A stretch of DNA of 64,000 nt from Lacinutrix sp. Bg11-31 (GCF_002831665.1 NZ_CP025118.1:744001-808000); one strand, 5' to 3'. Counted from the stretch's first letter, positions 35,184-45,017 are shown. Numbers and translations are program-made. The notes: generated by a model not told the origin, from the sequence alone.

Positions 35184-36875
35184 ATGGCTGACGATAAAAA
35201 AATTATATTTTCAATGGCTGGCGTAACAAAAACGTTCAAGTCGGCAAACACACCAGTACTAAAGAACATCTATTTAAGTTTCTATTATGGAGCAAAAATT
35301 GGAATTTTAGGTCTTAACGGTTCTGGTAAATCTACCTTGTTAAAAATTATTGCAGGAATAGATAAAAATTTCCAAGGAGATTTAACTTCAGATACAGAAT
35401 TTACTACAGGTTACTTAGAACAAGAACCTCAATTAGATCCAGAAAAAACTGTTTTAGAAGTGGTTAAAGAAGGTGCTGCTGCTACAGTTGCTATTCTTGA
35501 CGAATATCATAAAATTAACGACATGTTTGGCTTAGAAGAAGTGTATTCTGATGCAGACAAGATGGATAAACTAATGGCACGTCAAGCTGTTTTACAAGAT
35601 GAAATTGATGCAGCTGATGCTTGGGAATTAGATACTAAATTAGAAATTGCAATGGATGCGTTACGTACTCCAGAAGGCGATAAGAAAATTGGTGTACTTT
35701 CAGGTGGAGAAAAACGTCGTGTTGCTTTATGCCGTTTATTATTACAAGAACCAGATGTATTATTATTAGATGAGCCAACCAATCACTTAGATGCAGAATC
35801 TGTACATTGGTTAGAGATGCACTTAGCACAATACAAAGGAACTGTAATTGCAGTAACGCATGATAGGTATTTCTTAGATAATATTGCAGGTTGGATTTTA
35901 GAATTAGATAGAGGTGTAGGTATTCCATGGGAAGGAAATTACTCATCGTGGTTAGACCAAAAATCTACACGTATGGCTCAAGAATCTAAAACAGCATCTA
36001 AACGTCAAAAAACATTAGAACGCGAGTTAGAATGGGTTAGACAAGGTGCAAAAGGAAGACAAACAAAGCAAAAAGCACGTTTAAAGAATTACGATAAATT
36101 AATGAGTCAAGATCAAAAACAACTTGACGAGAAACTTGAAATATACATTCCAAACGGACCACGTTTAGGAACTAATGTAATTGAAGCTTCTGGTGTAAGT
36201 AAAGCATTTGGAGATAAATTACTTTATGAAGATTTAAATTTTAACTTGCCACAAGCAGGAATAGTAGGTGTTGTAGGACCAAATGGTGCTGGTAAAACCA
36301 CTATTTTTAGAATGATAATGGGTGAGGAAAAACCAGACAAAGGTGAGTTTAAAGTTGGAGAAACTGCAAAAATCGCATACGTAGATCAAGCACACAGTAA
36401 TATAGATTTAGAAAAAACCATTTGGCAAAACTTTAGCGACGAGCAAGAGTTAATAATGATGGGTGGAAAAGAAGTGAATTCAAGAGCTTATTTAAGTAGA
36501 TTTAATTTCTCAGGAAGCGAGCAAAATAAAAAAGTAAGTATGTTATCTGGTGGTGAGCGTAACCGTTTACACTTAGCAATGACACTTAAAGAAGAAGGTA
36601 ACGTTTTACTTTTAGATGAACCTACTAACGATTTAGATGTAAATACGTTAAGAGCCTTAGAAGAAGGTTTAGAAAACTTTGCAGGTTGTGCAGTGGTTAT
36701 TTCTCACGACAGATGGTTTTTAGATAGAATTTGTACTCACATTTTGGCTTTCGAAGGAAACTCAGAAGTATACTTCTTTGAAGGTGGTTATTCTGAATAC
36801 GAAGAAAATAAGAAAAAACGTCTTGGTGGAGACTTAATGCCAAAACGTATTAAGTATAAGAAACTTGTTAGATAG
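35184..36875 (+). CDS. ettA: Energy-dependent translational throttle protein EttA (ABC-F)
   Basis: An ABC-F ATPase of 563 residues with two nucleotide-binding domains and no membrane part. Walker A motifs are GLNGSGKST and GPNGAGKTT, signatures LSGGEKRRVA and LSGGERNRLH, Walker B LLLDEPTNHLDAES and LLLDEPTNDLDVNT. The linker between them (SKRQKTLERELEWVRQGAKG) and the length fit EttA, which binds the ribosomal E site and gates elongation according to ATP/ADP. It is monocistronic with a strong terminator. Confidence 0.96.
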   Translation: MADDKKIIFSMAGVTKTFKSANTPVLKNIYLSFYYGAKIGILGLNGSGKSTLLKIIAGIDKNFQGDLTSDTEFTTGYLEQEPQLDPEKTVLEVVKEGAAATVAILDEYHKINDMFGLEEVYSDADKMDKLMARQAVLQDEIDAADAWELDTKLEIAMDALRTPEGDKKIGVLSGGEKRRVALCRLLLQEPDVLLLDEPTNHLDAESVHWLEMHLAQYKGTVIAVTHDRYFLDNIAGWILELDRGVGIPWEGNYSSWLDQKSTRMAQESKTASKRQKTLERELEWVRQGAKGRQTKQKARLKNYDKLMSQDQKQLDEKLEIYIPNGPRLGTNVIEASGVSKAFGDKLLYEDLNFNLPQAGIVGVVGPNGAGKTTIFRMIMGEEKPDKGEFKVGETAKIAYVDQAHSNIDLEKTIWQNFSDEQELIMMGGKEVNSRAYLSRFNFSGSEQNKKVSMLSGGERNRLHLAMTLKEEGNVLLLDEPTNDLDVNTLRALEEGLENFAGCAVVISHDRWFLDRICTHILAFEGNSEVYFFEGGYSEYEENKKKRLGGDLMPKRIKYKKLVR

Positions 36876-36882
36876 TAAATTT

Positions 36883-36941
36883 AAACATAACGCATAAAAA
36901 AAGCAGACTATAATAGTCTGCTTTTTTTATGCGTTATGTTT
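36883..36941. terminator. Bidirectional terminator with a perfect 28-bp stem
   Basis: The 28 bases from 36883 are the exact inverse of 36914-36941 with a 3-base loop. The core is AGCAGACTA / TAGTCTGCT flanked by A and T runs, so it can terminate both ettA and the convergent small gene. Confidence 0.95.
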
Positions 36942-36944
36942 ATT

Positions 36945-37145
36945 TTATTGATATAAATGACCATCTGTAAAGTCATCATATTTGTCATCATCTTTTTGTT
37001 TACTAGTCATTTCTTTTAACTTTTTATCTTGAGCTTCAAGAGTTTTTAAGTCTTTAAAAAGTTTTATTTTTTGTTTTATAATCGGAATAAAAAAAATAAG
37101 AGCAACAACAATTCCTAAAAGAGCAGGTAATATAAGATTATTCAT
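36945..37145 (-). CDS. Small single-pass membrane protein
   Basis: A 66-residue protein: one N-terminal membrane helix (about 4-23, LILPALLGIVVALIFFIPII) followed by a charged helical tail (LFKDLKTLEAQDKKLKEMTS) that may form a coiled coil. I know no family. It is convergent with ettA and shares its terminator; the metallo-hydrolase gene also lies upstream on the minus strand. Confidence 0.6.
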   Translation of the reverse strand: MNNLILPALLGIVVALIFFIPIIKQKIKLFKDLKTLEAQDKKLKEMTSKQKDDDKYDDFTDGHLYQ

Positions 37146-37199
37146 GTAGGTTATTGTACTAGTTTATCTGTGGTAAAAGTCAAATATATAAATTCAAAA

Positions 37200-37967
37200 T
37201 TACTTTTCACTAGTATTTGGATACCAATCTAATTGTACAACCTCAATACCTTTTGCTTTTTCATTAATTATAGACTTAAATTTTTTAATATCGCTATAGC
37301 CTTCAGTACCACGATAATGATAAGGATAGATTTGTTTAGGTTTAAAACTTAGCACAGCATCTGCAGCACTTTCAATAGTCATAGTATAAGGTAAATTCAT
37401 ACAAATAAAAGCCTTGTCTATATCTTTAAGCTTACGCATTTCAGGAATATCTTCAGTATCACCAGAAATGTAAATACGCTCTTTTCCAAAAGTTAAAACA
37501 TAACCATTCCCTCTGCCTTTTGGATGGTATTTTAACGCTTCTTCACTTAAATTATACATTGGTATAGTTTCTAAGGAAAAAGTTTTATAATTTACCTCTA
37601 TACCATTAATTATAGCATTTGTTTTGGCTCTAAGATCTTTAGAAAATAATTCGTAAACAGCTTCTGGAGCAATAATTTGGGTACTACTTAAATCTAGAGA
37701 CTCTATTGTGTTTAGTTGCATGTGATCACTATGTATATCTGTAATCAGTATGTAATCAGCCTTAGGAAACCCTTCAAAAGCTTCCTTTCCACCAGTTGGA
37801 TCCACATAAATAGTTTTCCCATTATACTCTAAAACCATAGTAGCATGTTCAATAGGTGTGATTTTTAATTCAGAAATTTTAGAATAAGTATCTGTCACGT
37901 TCGTTTGTGTATCGTTTTTACATGCTGAAATACAGATAACTAAAGCAATAATAAGGTAGTGTTTCAT
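37200..37967 (-). CDS. MBL-fold metallo-hydrolase lipoprotein
   Basis: A 255-residue metallo-beta-lactamase-fold protein with a lipoprotein signal (lipobox ISAC, Cys16). The metal motif is seen as DIHSDH near residues 78-82 in ITDIHSDHMQ, with further ligands in ISGDTED and YPYHYRG. The pattern HATMVLEYNGKTIYVDPTGG is that of UPF0173/UlaG-like hydrolases. The lipidated form is probably periplasmic or outer-membrane anchored. The substrate is unknown. Confidence 0.87.
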   Translation of the reverse strand: MKHYLIIALVICISACKNDTQTNVTDTYSKISELKITPIEHATMVLEYNGKTIYVDPTGGKEAFEGFPKADYILITDIHSDHMQLNTIESLDLSSTQIIAPEAVYELFSKDLRAKTNAIINGIEVNYKTFSLETIPMYNLSEEALKYHPKGRGNGYVLTFGKERIYISGDTEDIPEMRKLKDIDKAFICMNLPYTMTIESAADAVLSFKPKQIYPYHYRGTEGYSDIKKFKSIINEKAKGIEVVQLDWYPNTSEK

Positions 37968-38144
37968 TTCTATTTTAATTGAGTTATAATTTGAGTTAAA
38001 GGTAATTTCTTTATTTCGTAATATAAAATTGTAACATTTAAATAAAAGTTAATACATATAAGTAAGTAATTTATTTTAAAAGTTAGATTTTTTAACGAAA
38101 TTGCTTACTCAAAATATGAATAACTTAAAAACATAATATATCCT

Positions 38145-39488
38145 ATGGCTGATGATTTTGACTTATTAGAAACGAACTCTCAAGAGAAAACCGAAAAAGT
38201 AGATGTTAATTGGGGAAAAGCAATAGACACCATGAAATCTAAGCTTGCCCAAGAAGACGATCCAGAAAGTCGTCAGAAAATTCTTAACGCAACATTAGAC
38301 GATGTTGTGGATATGGCAGAAAAAGACAGAACAACGCTTTTAGATGCAATTAAAGATTTAACCGACTATCAAGATGAAGTAGGTATTTTATTCGAACGTT
38401 TTTCTTCACTTAATGAAAAAGAACAAAAAGTTATAGATGATGCCCAAAAAGCATTAGAGCGTGCAAAAATAGAATTAGAAGATGCCCAAAACAAACCAGA
38501 TACATGGTGGAATAATCTTTGGGGAAGAAAAAGCAAAATAAAAAGTGCAGATCAATCTCTAAAAGAAGCAGAAAAAGTACGTGCTGGAGCAGACAATAAA
38601 GCAAAAGCAATGTTTCAAGAACGTATTGAAAGTGCAGATGTGCAAACACTTTTAAGCGAATTGTCATACAAATCTCAAGCAGCAGTTACACGTTTAAAAA
38701 ACCGAGAAGTAGAGATTAAAGAAGTAGAAGAGAAGCTTAAAGATGCCATTGTAGAAGCGTCTAAAAACCATACAAAAGCATTAGAGAAAAAGAAAGAAAC
38801 CGAAGATAAACTAGAAGAGCAATACGCATTACTAAAGCAGTCGCGTCAAGCACTTGAAGACGTTTCAGATAAGCAATCTGCAGAATATTCTGAGGCTTTA
38901 TCTAAAGTAACAACAATAGAGCAAAAAGTAGAAGAGTTAGAAGGACTCAAAAACGCTTACACAACTCTTGCAGCCTCAAAAGATAGTTTCGTGCACAAGC
39001 ATAATTTAACTATTAAAGTATTAACGTCTTTACGTTCAAACTTACAAACGCATCGTGCAAAATTAAAGAGTGATACAGACGAGCGTCTTAAATATTACGA
39101 TGGTTACGTTGTTGCTTTAAAAGCAAGAACAGATCAAGAATTCGCTGCCATTTTAGAGCACTTAGGTGTGAAAACCGATGAGCATATTGGAGAAACTTTA
39201 GCATCTATGCATACTGCAAGTGCAAAAGCAAGACAAGAAATGATGGATAATATTCCAGTTCACGAAAAAGTAATGCAAGGCGTTTATGGTAGTTATGCCG
39301 AAGCTTTACAAGAGATTCGTGCAAAAGATAGCGATATCCAAAAGAACTTTGCAGAGCGTTACGGAATCGATATGAAAGAAATGTTCGAAGACTATTACGC
39401 AGCAGACGCAAACGCACCTTCTGGAGATGGAGATGCTGCTCCAGCTCCTAAAAAAGAAGAGTCTAGCGACGACGATTTATTAGGTTAA
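38145..39488 (+). CDS. Long coiled-coil protein of unknown function (first gene of the 38-48 kb locus)
   Basis: A cytosolic, almost entirely helical protein of 447 residues. It begins MADDFDLLETN, has long coiled-coil segments at about 85-125 and 180-275, a Trp-rich break (PDTWWNNLWGRKSK), and an acidic Ala/Pro tail ending SSDDDLLG. The overall layout recalls TelA-type toxic-anion-resistance proteins, but I cannot show homology. Homologues in this phylum tend to carry vague names. It is followed on the same strand by an unknown protein and an AAA+ ATPase, which suggests a shared complex. Confidence 0.7.
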   Translation: MADDFDLLETNSQEKTEKVDVNWGKAIDTMKSKLAQEDDPESRQKILNATLDDVVDMAEKDRTTLLDAIKDLTDYQDEVGILFERFSSLNEKEQKVIDDAQKALERAKIELEDAQNKPDTWWNNLWGRKSKIKSADQSLKEAEKVRAGADNKAKAMFQERIESADVQTLLSELSYKSQAAVTRLKNREVEIKEVEEKLKDAIVEASKNHTKALEKKKETEDKLEEQYALLKQSRQALEDVSDKQSAEYSEALSKVTTIEQKVEELEGLKNAYTTLAASKDSFVHKHNLTIKVLTSLRSNLQTHRAKLKSDTDERLKYYDGYVVALKARTDQEFAAILEHLGVKTDEHIGETLASMHTASAKARQEMMDNIPVHEKVMQGVYGSYAEALQEIRAKDSDIQKNFAERYGIDMKEMFEDYYAADANAPSGDGDAAPAPKKEESSDDDLLG

Positions 39489-39527
39489 CTGTCAATTTGA
39501 GCGATTTTTGAGGCACGAAAAAATTGT

Positions 39528-39650
39528 ATCGATAAGTATTAGGGCGTTACCTACTTTTGCTTTCACGGCAAAAGTAGGTCAGGCTTTCCGCTATATCTTT
39601 TGCTGAAAAAGCAAAAGGATGCCGCTTCAATCCTTAACGCGTACTCGATA
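39528..39650. repeat. MITE-like dispersed repeat
   Basis: Ends form imperfect inverted repeats: TATCGATAAGTA...GCGTTA on the left and TTAACGCGTACTCGATA on the right. Inside, CCTACTTTTGC / GCAAAAGTAGG (39550-39578) and CTTTTGCT / AGCAAAAG (39597-39617) are perfect hairpins. The wording GGTCAGGCTTTCCGCTATAT is one I associate with a repeat found in many Flavobacteria. It has no coding capacity. Confidence 0.65.
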
Positions 39651-39819
39651 ATGTTTTAACTTAACCAATAGATTTTTCCTTTTAAAGTAAGATTAATTCT
39701 GTTAAAAAAACATCTAAAAGACTCTGCGAGTCTATGTAAAAATTCAGCAAATTTCAATGTAATATTTAGAGTAAGAGTAAATTAGTGAAATTCGTGTCAA
39801 AAAAAAACCTATCGAGTAA

Positions 39820-39857
39820 GTACAGAAAACTGAGACTGCAAACTGAATACTAAAAAC
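39820..39857. repeat. ACTG-rich dispersed repeat, copy 1
   Basis: A short stretch rich in ACTG words, with GACTGCAAACTGAATACT, directly before the ATG at 39858. Similar words occur at 40917-41050 and 57811-57851. Confidence 0.5.
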
Positions 39858-40913
39858 ATGTCATTAAACCACATAGTAACACCATTAGATTCTGCTGTTT
39901 TAGACAGTAAAGATCAATACGTGTTCTATCATAAAAAAGTAGATTTTGCTTTAAAAGAACTCATTACAAGTGTACAATTCAACAAATTATGTACACCGCA
40001 AGAAATGACGTATTTCAAGCAATACTGCGATTTGCTATTATATTCCATCGAAGCCATGCGTGTAAAATACATGTACGACGAAGAGGATAATATGAAAGTC
40101 GACTTAACAGATTCTGGTTTTCCTAATTATTTAGAGTTTCGTTACCTATATAACGACTTGTCATTAAGAGATAATTACTTAAACAAGTTAAAAGACGTTT
40201 CCGAATTACAAGAAGAATTTCTAACGCAGTTAATGCATAAAAAAGAACCAATAAAACGCGATAAACTTTTTCAAGCAGCATCAATAGTATACTACACATC
40301 TGTAGAACAAAAGTATATTTTCAATCGTTTTGTACAAGGTAAAATTATACAAGCAGCAGCAGGAAGTCAAGCAGAATATATGGTAAGCTGGAGTTTTTAC
40401 GATGTATCACTAAACAGGCCATTCGTTTGTTTTATGTATTTTTATTACGATGGAAAAAACCCTGAAGACGAAAAAGCAGAAATCTACGACGTTTTAAAAA
40501 CAGTAGCAGATAGAAAAATGTCTCTAGACACTATGGCTTATAGCATAGACAGACGTTTAAAAAAACTAAAACCAAAGCATATAAAACGTATCGATTTAGG
40601 ACCATTTCATAATATTTTCGCCAAAGACGAAAACATATTAACACACAGTATTTTAGAAAGTATTGCTAAAAAAGAAGTGCCTTTAGAATCTTACGCTTTA
40701 TCCTTTAAAATAGACGAAGTCTTTTCTGGTAGCGAATTTACAGAAGGTGGTTACTTTAGCAAGCAAACTTTACAAAGATGGAGTGATGTTGTTAAGCAAA
40801 GATATGTGTTTGCGCCACATCGTATCATTCAACTATTATACAATAAAAATCCTGAGATTATGAATAAATTGGCAAAGCCACCTTTTCAAATTGCAGATTT
40901 AAAAATGAAGTAA
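39858..40913 (+). CDS. Unknown protein, second gene of the 38-48 kb locus
   Basis: A soluble 351-residue protein with no signal peptide, mixed helix and strand, and no motif I recognise. Notable stretches are CTPQEMTYFKQYCDLLLYSI and the aromatic-rich MVSWSFYDVSLNRPFVCFMY. It lies between a coiled-coil protein and an AAA+ ATPase on the same strand, with repeat-filled gaps of 369 and 141 bases. Its role is inferred only from that context: perhaps an adaptor of the ATPase. Confidence 0.7.
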   Translation: MSLNHIVTPLDSAVLDSKDQYVFYHKKVDFALKELITSVQFNKLCTPQEMTYFKQYCDLLLYSIEAMRVKYMYDEEDNMKVDLTDSGFPNYLEFRYLYNDLSLRDNYLNKLKDVSELQEEFLTQLMHKKEPIKRDKLFQAASIVYYTSVEQKYIFNRFVQGKIIQAAAGSQAEYMVSWSFYDVSLNRPFVCFMYFYYDGKNPEDEKAEIYDVLKTVADRKMSLDTMAYSIDRRLKKLKPKHIKRIDLGPFHNIFAKDENILTHSILESIAKKEVPLESYALSFKIDEVFSGSEFTEGGYFSKQTLQRWSDVVKQRYVFAPHRIIQLLYNKNPEIMNKLAKPPFQIADLKMK

Positions 40914-40916
40914 AAA

Positions 40917-41050
40917 AGTAGGCAGTAAACAGTCTACAGTTGGCAGTCCACTGTTAACGGTTTTAAATTATAAAAATAAGATTAATTGCAATTTAGAGTA
41001 AGTATAGCAGAGTAGACACTGTATACTGAATACTGCAAACTGAAGACTAA
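40917..41050. repeat. ACTG-rich dispersed repeat, copy 2
   Basis: Two ACTG-rich blocks (CAGTCTACAGTTGGCAGTCC, and TATACTGAATACTGCAAACT) separated by A+T-rich sequence fill the gap before the AAA+ gene. Confidence 0.5.
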
Positions 41051-41054
41051 ATAA

Positions 41055-43013
41055 ATGGAGCACAATTCAACTTTCCCAATAAAACAAAACGAACTAGACA
41101 TGCTTCGCGACGAAGCAAGTGGTTACTTAAAAAGTATACAATGGGAACAAGGCGCAAGAGCCAAAAACAAAGATAAAGACGCAAAAGACGAATCTATTTT
41201 ACTGTATTTATCTCGTGCAAATAATGGAAGTGGAGCAACAGACATTACTTCGGTTTCTAAAACAATATTAGCTCTTAAAAAGCGACTGTTGCCAGATTCT
41301 ATTGCTATTCCTGTACACTTAAATCAAACACTTTTTGCAGTGCAAGAAGGCATTGCATTAGGTATTTGGGTAAAAGATAGTTATTACGACGCATCAGGAT
41401 TATCAAGCTTAAACGAACGCAAAGCGGCTTTAGATTCTAATGGAAAGCGAGAATATGAAAGTAAAATGCATACGTCTACAGCATTCATGTTATTTTCGAT
41501 GGCTTATAATATTCTTCATAATTTAAAACCTTTAGCATCAGACGATTTATCTGTAATGAAACATAAATTCGCTGGCTTACCAGAAGTATCTTTTATCACT
41601 CCATTAAAAGGTATTGCGTGTAGTTTATTTTATTATGATAAATATTTAGGGCATCCAGATATTATTAAAACAGATAAAGATGTTATAGACTTTACTGTAG
41701 TGTATTACGAAGCTTTAATAGCCGAAATTCAACTACGCAAAAGCAGTTTAGAATACACAGAAACTATTGTAGATAGAACTTACAAACTAGAAAATAGCGA
41801 GTTTGCTATTTCGGGTTGGGATAATGTGTTTTCTGGTACAGCAAAAAGTATAGAATTTAATAAAATTCAGTTCGAGCAAATTGTAGGAAACAGAGATGCA
41901 AAGCACTTTGCAAGACGTTTAACTGAGCGTATGCTAAGTTACGATTTCGAGGTAAAAAAGAACCCGTTTCAAGAACTTGGTGGTTTCATGCCAGTTTTTA
42001 TGGGTTATGGTATTCCTGGAACTGGAAAAAGTATGCTTATTGCAGCCATTGCAACACGATTAAAAGAGCATGCAGATAATTTAGACATTCCGTTTTTATT
42101 CCATCCAATGCCAGATACTTTAATTAGTACCTTTCAAGGTGGAAGTGCCGAGAAAATGGTAGAATGGATGAAGCCAATGCAAGATCCGTCAAAATTAATT
42201 TTTGCACCAATTGATGATGCAGAGAATAACTTACAAGAACGTACAGCACAAGGCGTTTCAGCAGGTGTAAAAGAAGTTATTGGTGTTTTTCTAAGATATA
42301 CAGAAGGTGCTTACGCAGTAAATTATGGAAATAGTTCTATTGGGTTATTTACCAATTTGCCAGAAATGTTGGATAAAGCAGTAATCTCTCGTGTACAAGG
42401 TCGTTTTAAAATTGATGGTGCACGTACAGAGCACGATTTCTTAGATCAAGATCATTTATGGTGGAGAAAACTGGATAAAACAATGCCAGATTTCGTTAAT
42501 ATGACGAGTCCAAAGGACTACGAATACCTAAAAGATCAAGGTTTAGCAAAAAACATGGGAGACATTTTAAATAGTGTTGAAAAACCAAGTGAAGCTAGAG
42601 TTTTAGAAGCTTATGATAAAGCAGAGAAATTACATAATACAAACGATCACTTGTTTTATGCAGGTTTATATAAAGAGATTCAGAAGATATTTCCATTCTT
42701 CTCTTCTAGAGATGTTAGAAACATTCAATCTGCAATTTCATTACGTTTAACAGATTTCGATTTAGAACAAGATTGGTTCGATAAGCCTGAAATTTATTTT
42801 AAACAGAATTACGAAACCAAATTTAATATGCTTCAAGAATTAATGAAGGGAAACATGAAAGGATTAAACTTTTCAGATATAAGAAGACAAGAAGTTGTAC
42901 GCTACCTAGATAACGTTGCAACCATTGCAGATACAGACTTTAAACGTAAAGTAGATGCAAGAGTAAACCAAATGAATATAGATTTAAAAGCAAGAGAGAG
43001 CTTTGGAAAGTAA
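41055..43013 (+). CDS. AAA+ ATPase with a long unknown N-terminal region
   Basis: A 652-residue protein. The first 300 residues are mainly helical and unassigned. The ATPase core follows: Walker A GYGIPGTGKS near 317-325, Walker B region LIFAPIDDAE near 380 with an unusual Asp-Asp pair, a sensor-like NYGNSSIGLFTNLPEML near 425 and an arginine-finger candidate in ISRVQGRF. The C-terminal 150 residues are helical. It is not ClpX, FtsH, MoxR or a helicase. It presumably remodels a partner encoded in the same locus, the coiled-coil protein being the first candidate. Confidence 0.85.
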   Translation: MEHNSTFPIKQNELDMLRDEASGYLKSIQWEQGARAKNKDKDAKDESILLYLSRANNGSGATDITSVSKTILALKKRLLPDSIAIPVHLNQTLFAVQEGIALGIWVKDSYYDASGLSSLNERKAALDSNGKREYESKMHTSTAFMLFSMAYNILHNLKPLASDDLSVMKHKFAGLPEVSFITPLKGIACSLFYYDKYLGHPDIIKTDKDVIDFTVVYYEALIAEIQLRKSSLEYTETIVDRTYKLENSEFAISGWDNVFSGTAKSIEFNKIQFEQIVGNRDAKHFARRLTERMLSYDFEVKKNPFQELGGFMPVFMGYGIPGTGKSMLIAAIATRLKEHADNLDIPFLFHPMPDTLISTFQGGSAEKMVEWMKPMQDPSKLIFAPIDDAENNLQERTAQGVSAGVKEVIGVFLRYTEGAYAVNYGNSSIGLFTNLPEMLDKAVISRVQGRFKIDGARTEHDFLDQDHLWWRKLDKTMPDFVNMTSPKDYEYLKDQGLAKNMGDILNSVEKPSEARVLEAYDKAEKLHNTNDHLFYAGLYKEIQKIFPFFSSRDVRNIQSAISLRLTDFDLEQDWFDKPEIYFKQNYETKFNMLQELMKGNMKGLNFSDIRRQEVVRYLDNVATIADTDFKRKVDARVNQMNIDLKARESFGK

Positions 43014-43030
43014 ATTTTAAAATAAGTTTT

Positions 43031-43055
43031 GTCATTCCTGCGAAGGCAGGAATCC
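43031..43055. repeat. REP-like palindrome, copy A
   Basis: ATTCCTGC-GAAG-GCAGGAAT hairpin in GTCATTCCTGCGAAGGCAGG context, in the gap after the AAA+ gene. Confidence 0.75.
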
Positions 43056-43099
43056 ATAACCTTATTAATATTTTAGAAGCAAAAGGAGAAATTAAAATT

Positions 43100-43678
43100 T
43101 TGAAAACAAGAATAAAAAATATAGTAGACAAAACCTTACACAAAGGTTGGGCGACTTTAAGCGAAATAACTTTCGATTATAAGATGAGAGCCGGTAATTG
43201 GGTTAGTAAAAAAAGAGAGTCGTATAATAGAGGAGATGGTGCTACAATTCTATTATATAATAAAGAAAAACAAGCTGTAATTTTGGTAAAGCAGTTTAGA
43301 ATTTCGGCTTTTTTAAACGAAGATAAAACTGGATTTATAATAGAATCTTGTGCAGGAATGCTAGATAATGACGATCCTGAGACATGTGTTATTAGAGAAG
43401 TCGAAGAAGAAACAGGTTACAGATTAAAAGAAGCTAAAAAAGTTATGGAAGCTTATTCTTCGCCTGGAGCTTTAACCGAAAAACTATATTATTTTGTTGG
43501 TGAATATTCAGAAGCAATGAAAGTGAGTGAAGGTGGCGGACTTGAAATCGAAAAAGAAGATATTGAAATTTTAGAAATGCCATTTAAAGAGGCACTGCAA
43601 AAAATTGAAACTGGAGAAATTAATGATGCAAAAACCATAATATTATTGCAATACGCGCAGATTAATAATCTAGTATAA
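43100..43678 (+). CDS. Nudix hydrolase, NudK-like (GDP-mannose/ADP-ribose type)
   Basis: A 192-residue Nudix protein resembling NudK along its length: RGDGATILLYNKEKQAVILV, then QFRISAF, CAGMLDNDDPE and the Nudix helix REVEEETGY, followed by YSSPGALTEKLYYFVGEY and a C-terminal GEINDAKTIILLQYAQ. NudK-type enzymes hydrolyse GDP-mannose and related sugar nucleotides. The start is TTG at 43100, with AGGAGA 12 bases upstream. Its place within the locus of unknown genes may link a nucleotide-sugar or ADP-ribose substrate to that system, or it may simply be co-transcribed. Confidence 0.88.
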   Translation: MKTRIKNIVDKTLHKGWATLSEITFDYKMRAGNWVSKKRESYNRGDGATILLYNKEKQAVILVKQFRISAFLNEDKTGFIIESCAGMLDNDDPETCVIREVEEETGYRLKEAKKVMEAYSSPGALTEKLYYFVGEYSEAMKVSEGGGLEIEKEDIEILEMPFKEALQKIETGEINDAKTIILLQYAQINNLV

Positions 43679-43756
43679 TTAATATTCTAATCTCTGTTTA
43701 AGGACTAATAATTTCAGTGAAATAAAATTAAAGATTACCGCTTTTGCGGAAACAAG

Positions 43757-44992
43757 ATGCAAAAACTAAAACAAGCAAATTTATACAGAAGCGAACTTAT
43801 TCCTATAAGTGGCAAACTGGTAGAACGTTATAATAAATGTTTGGCTAAACTTGGTTTTATGCCAACCAAATTAACTTCGTTTTCTATAGATGGAATAGGT
43901 TGGAGTCCAGAAATTGCTGAAGAAAAAAAGAACTTACATTATTTAAATAATGGTGAAGCAAATCCGCATGCCATTATTATTTCACCTTTACAAAAAGGGA
44001 AACCTGTTTATTTACCGTTTCATACGTTCGATCGTGAAATGATGCAACAGGTGTTTAAAACCCACGAAGCAAAAATTAATAATATCACTCGTGATAGTGC
44101 TATTTGTATTGATTTCGATCAAAATATTGATGCATTTTACGAGCCTTTAGACGTTTTAAAATACAATGTTGTGAATATCAATTTTCATTTAATTGATAAT
44201 TTAGATCGTGTTAAAAAAGAACAATTAGAACTTATTCATAAATTTAAGCAAGGCAATAATTTTATAGATGAAACTATTCATGCCGAACTACTTGAATCTG
44301 CTAAAAAATATGGAGATTTAAGACATCGTGATTTAGATTTACATGAGGTTCAGTTTACTACAAGTTCCTTTTACACAAAGGCATTTGGAGGTGTTTATGT
44401 GCTTAGAGATTTTATTAAAGAAATTGTGGTTTTCGAAGATAAAAAATGGCATAAAGAAGCCATTAAAGATACTACGCATGATGTGTTGATTTATCATATT
44501 TCGCAACCAGAATTAATGGATAGATTAAGAGATCATATTATCATTGAATGCGATCTTGAAATTGAAGTAAAAACAGAACGTTATCAACGTATTAAAAAGT
44601 TTGTTTTTGCCGAAGCCATAACGAATTCACAGCATTCATTTACAGTTATATTAAATGATAAAGTTTTATCTAAAAGCTATCTTAATAAATTAGATATTGA
44701 AGATAGAAAGCGTGTAATGAGTGTAGAACGTTACCTAGAAAAACTAGAAGTAAGTAACGAGTATAAAATAGCAGATATAGTAGATTTAAAGTTCTTTGAA
44801 GCCTTACACAAACCACATTCATCACTAGATCCAAAGCATCAAGATTTAATTTGGAAGCTATTAATTAACGTTTCTGCTAAAGATGTTTTATTTTTATACT
44901 GGTACGATAAAGAACAGTTTTATAAAACTTATGAAACTTGGGATGATTCTTTAAAAGAATGGGTAATCCTAGAAATTAGTAACAATATATAG
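43757..44992 (+). CDS. Unknown protein, fifth gene of the 38-48 kb locus
   Basis: A soluble protein of 411 residues without signal peptide. The N-terminal half includes KLTSFSIDGIGWSPEIAEEK and a segment NPHAIIISPLQKGKPVYLPF. The C-terminal half is helical, ending with LLINVSAKDVLFLYWYDKEQ. I recognise no domain and no catalytic pattern. It shares strand and position with the AAA+/coiled-coil genes. The next gene is separated by a dead GIY-YIG insertion of nearly 400 bases. Confidence 0.7.
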   Translation: MQKLKQANLYRSELIPISGKLVERYNKCLAKLGFMPTKLTSFSIDGIGWSPEIAEEKKNLHYLNNGEANPHAIIISPLQKGKPVYLPFHTFDREMMQQVFKTHEAKINNITRDSAICIDFDQNIDAFYEPLDVLKYNVVNINFHLIDNLDRVKKEQLELIHKFKQGNNFIDETIHAELLESAKKYGDLRHRDLDLHEVQFTTSSFYTKAFGGVYVLRDFIKEIVVFEDKKWHKEAIKDTTHDVLIYHISQPELMDRLRDHIIIECDLEIEVKTERYQRIKKFVFAEAITNSQHSFTVILNDKVLSKSYLNKLDIEDRKRVMSVERYLEKLEVSNEYKIADIVDLKFFEALHKPHSSLDPKHQDLIWKLLINVSAKDVLFLYWYDKEQFYKTYETWDDSLKEWVILEISNNI

Positions 44993-45017
44993 AGTTTGTA
45001 GACATATAAATAACACT

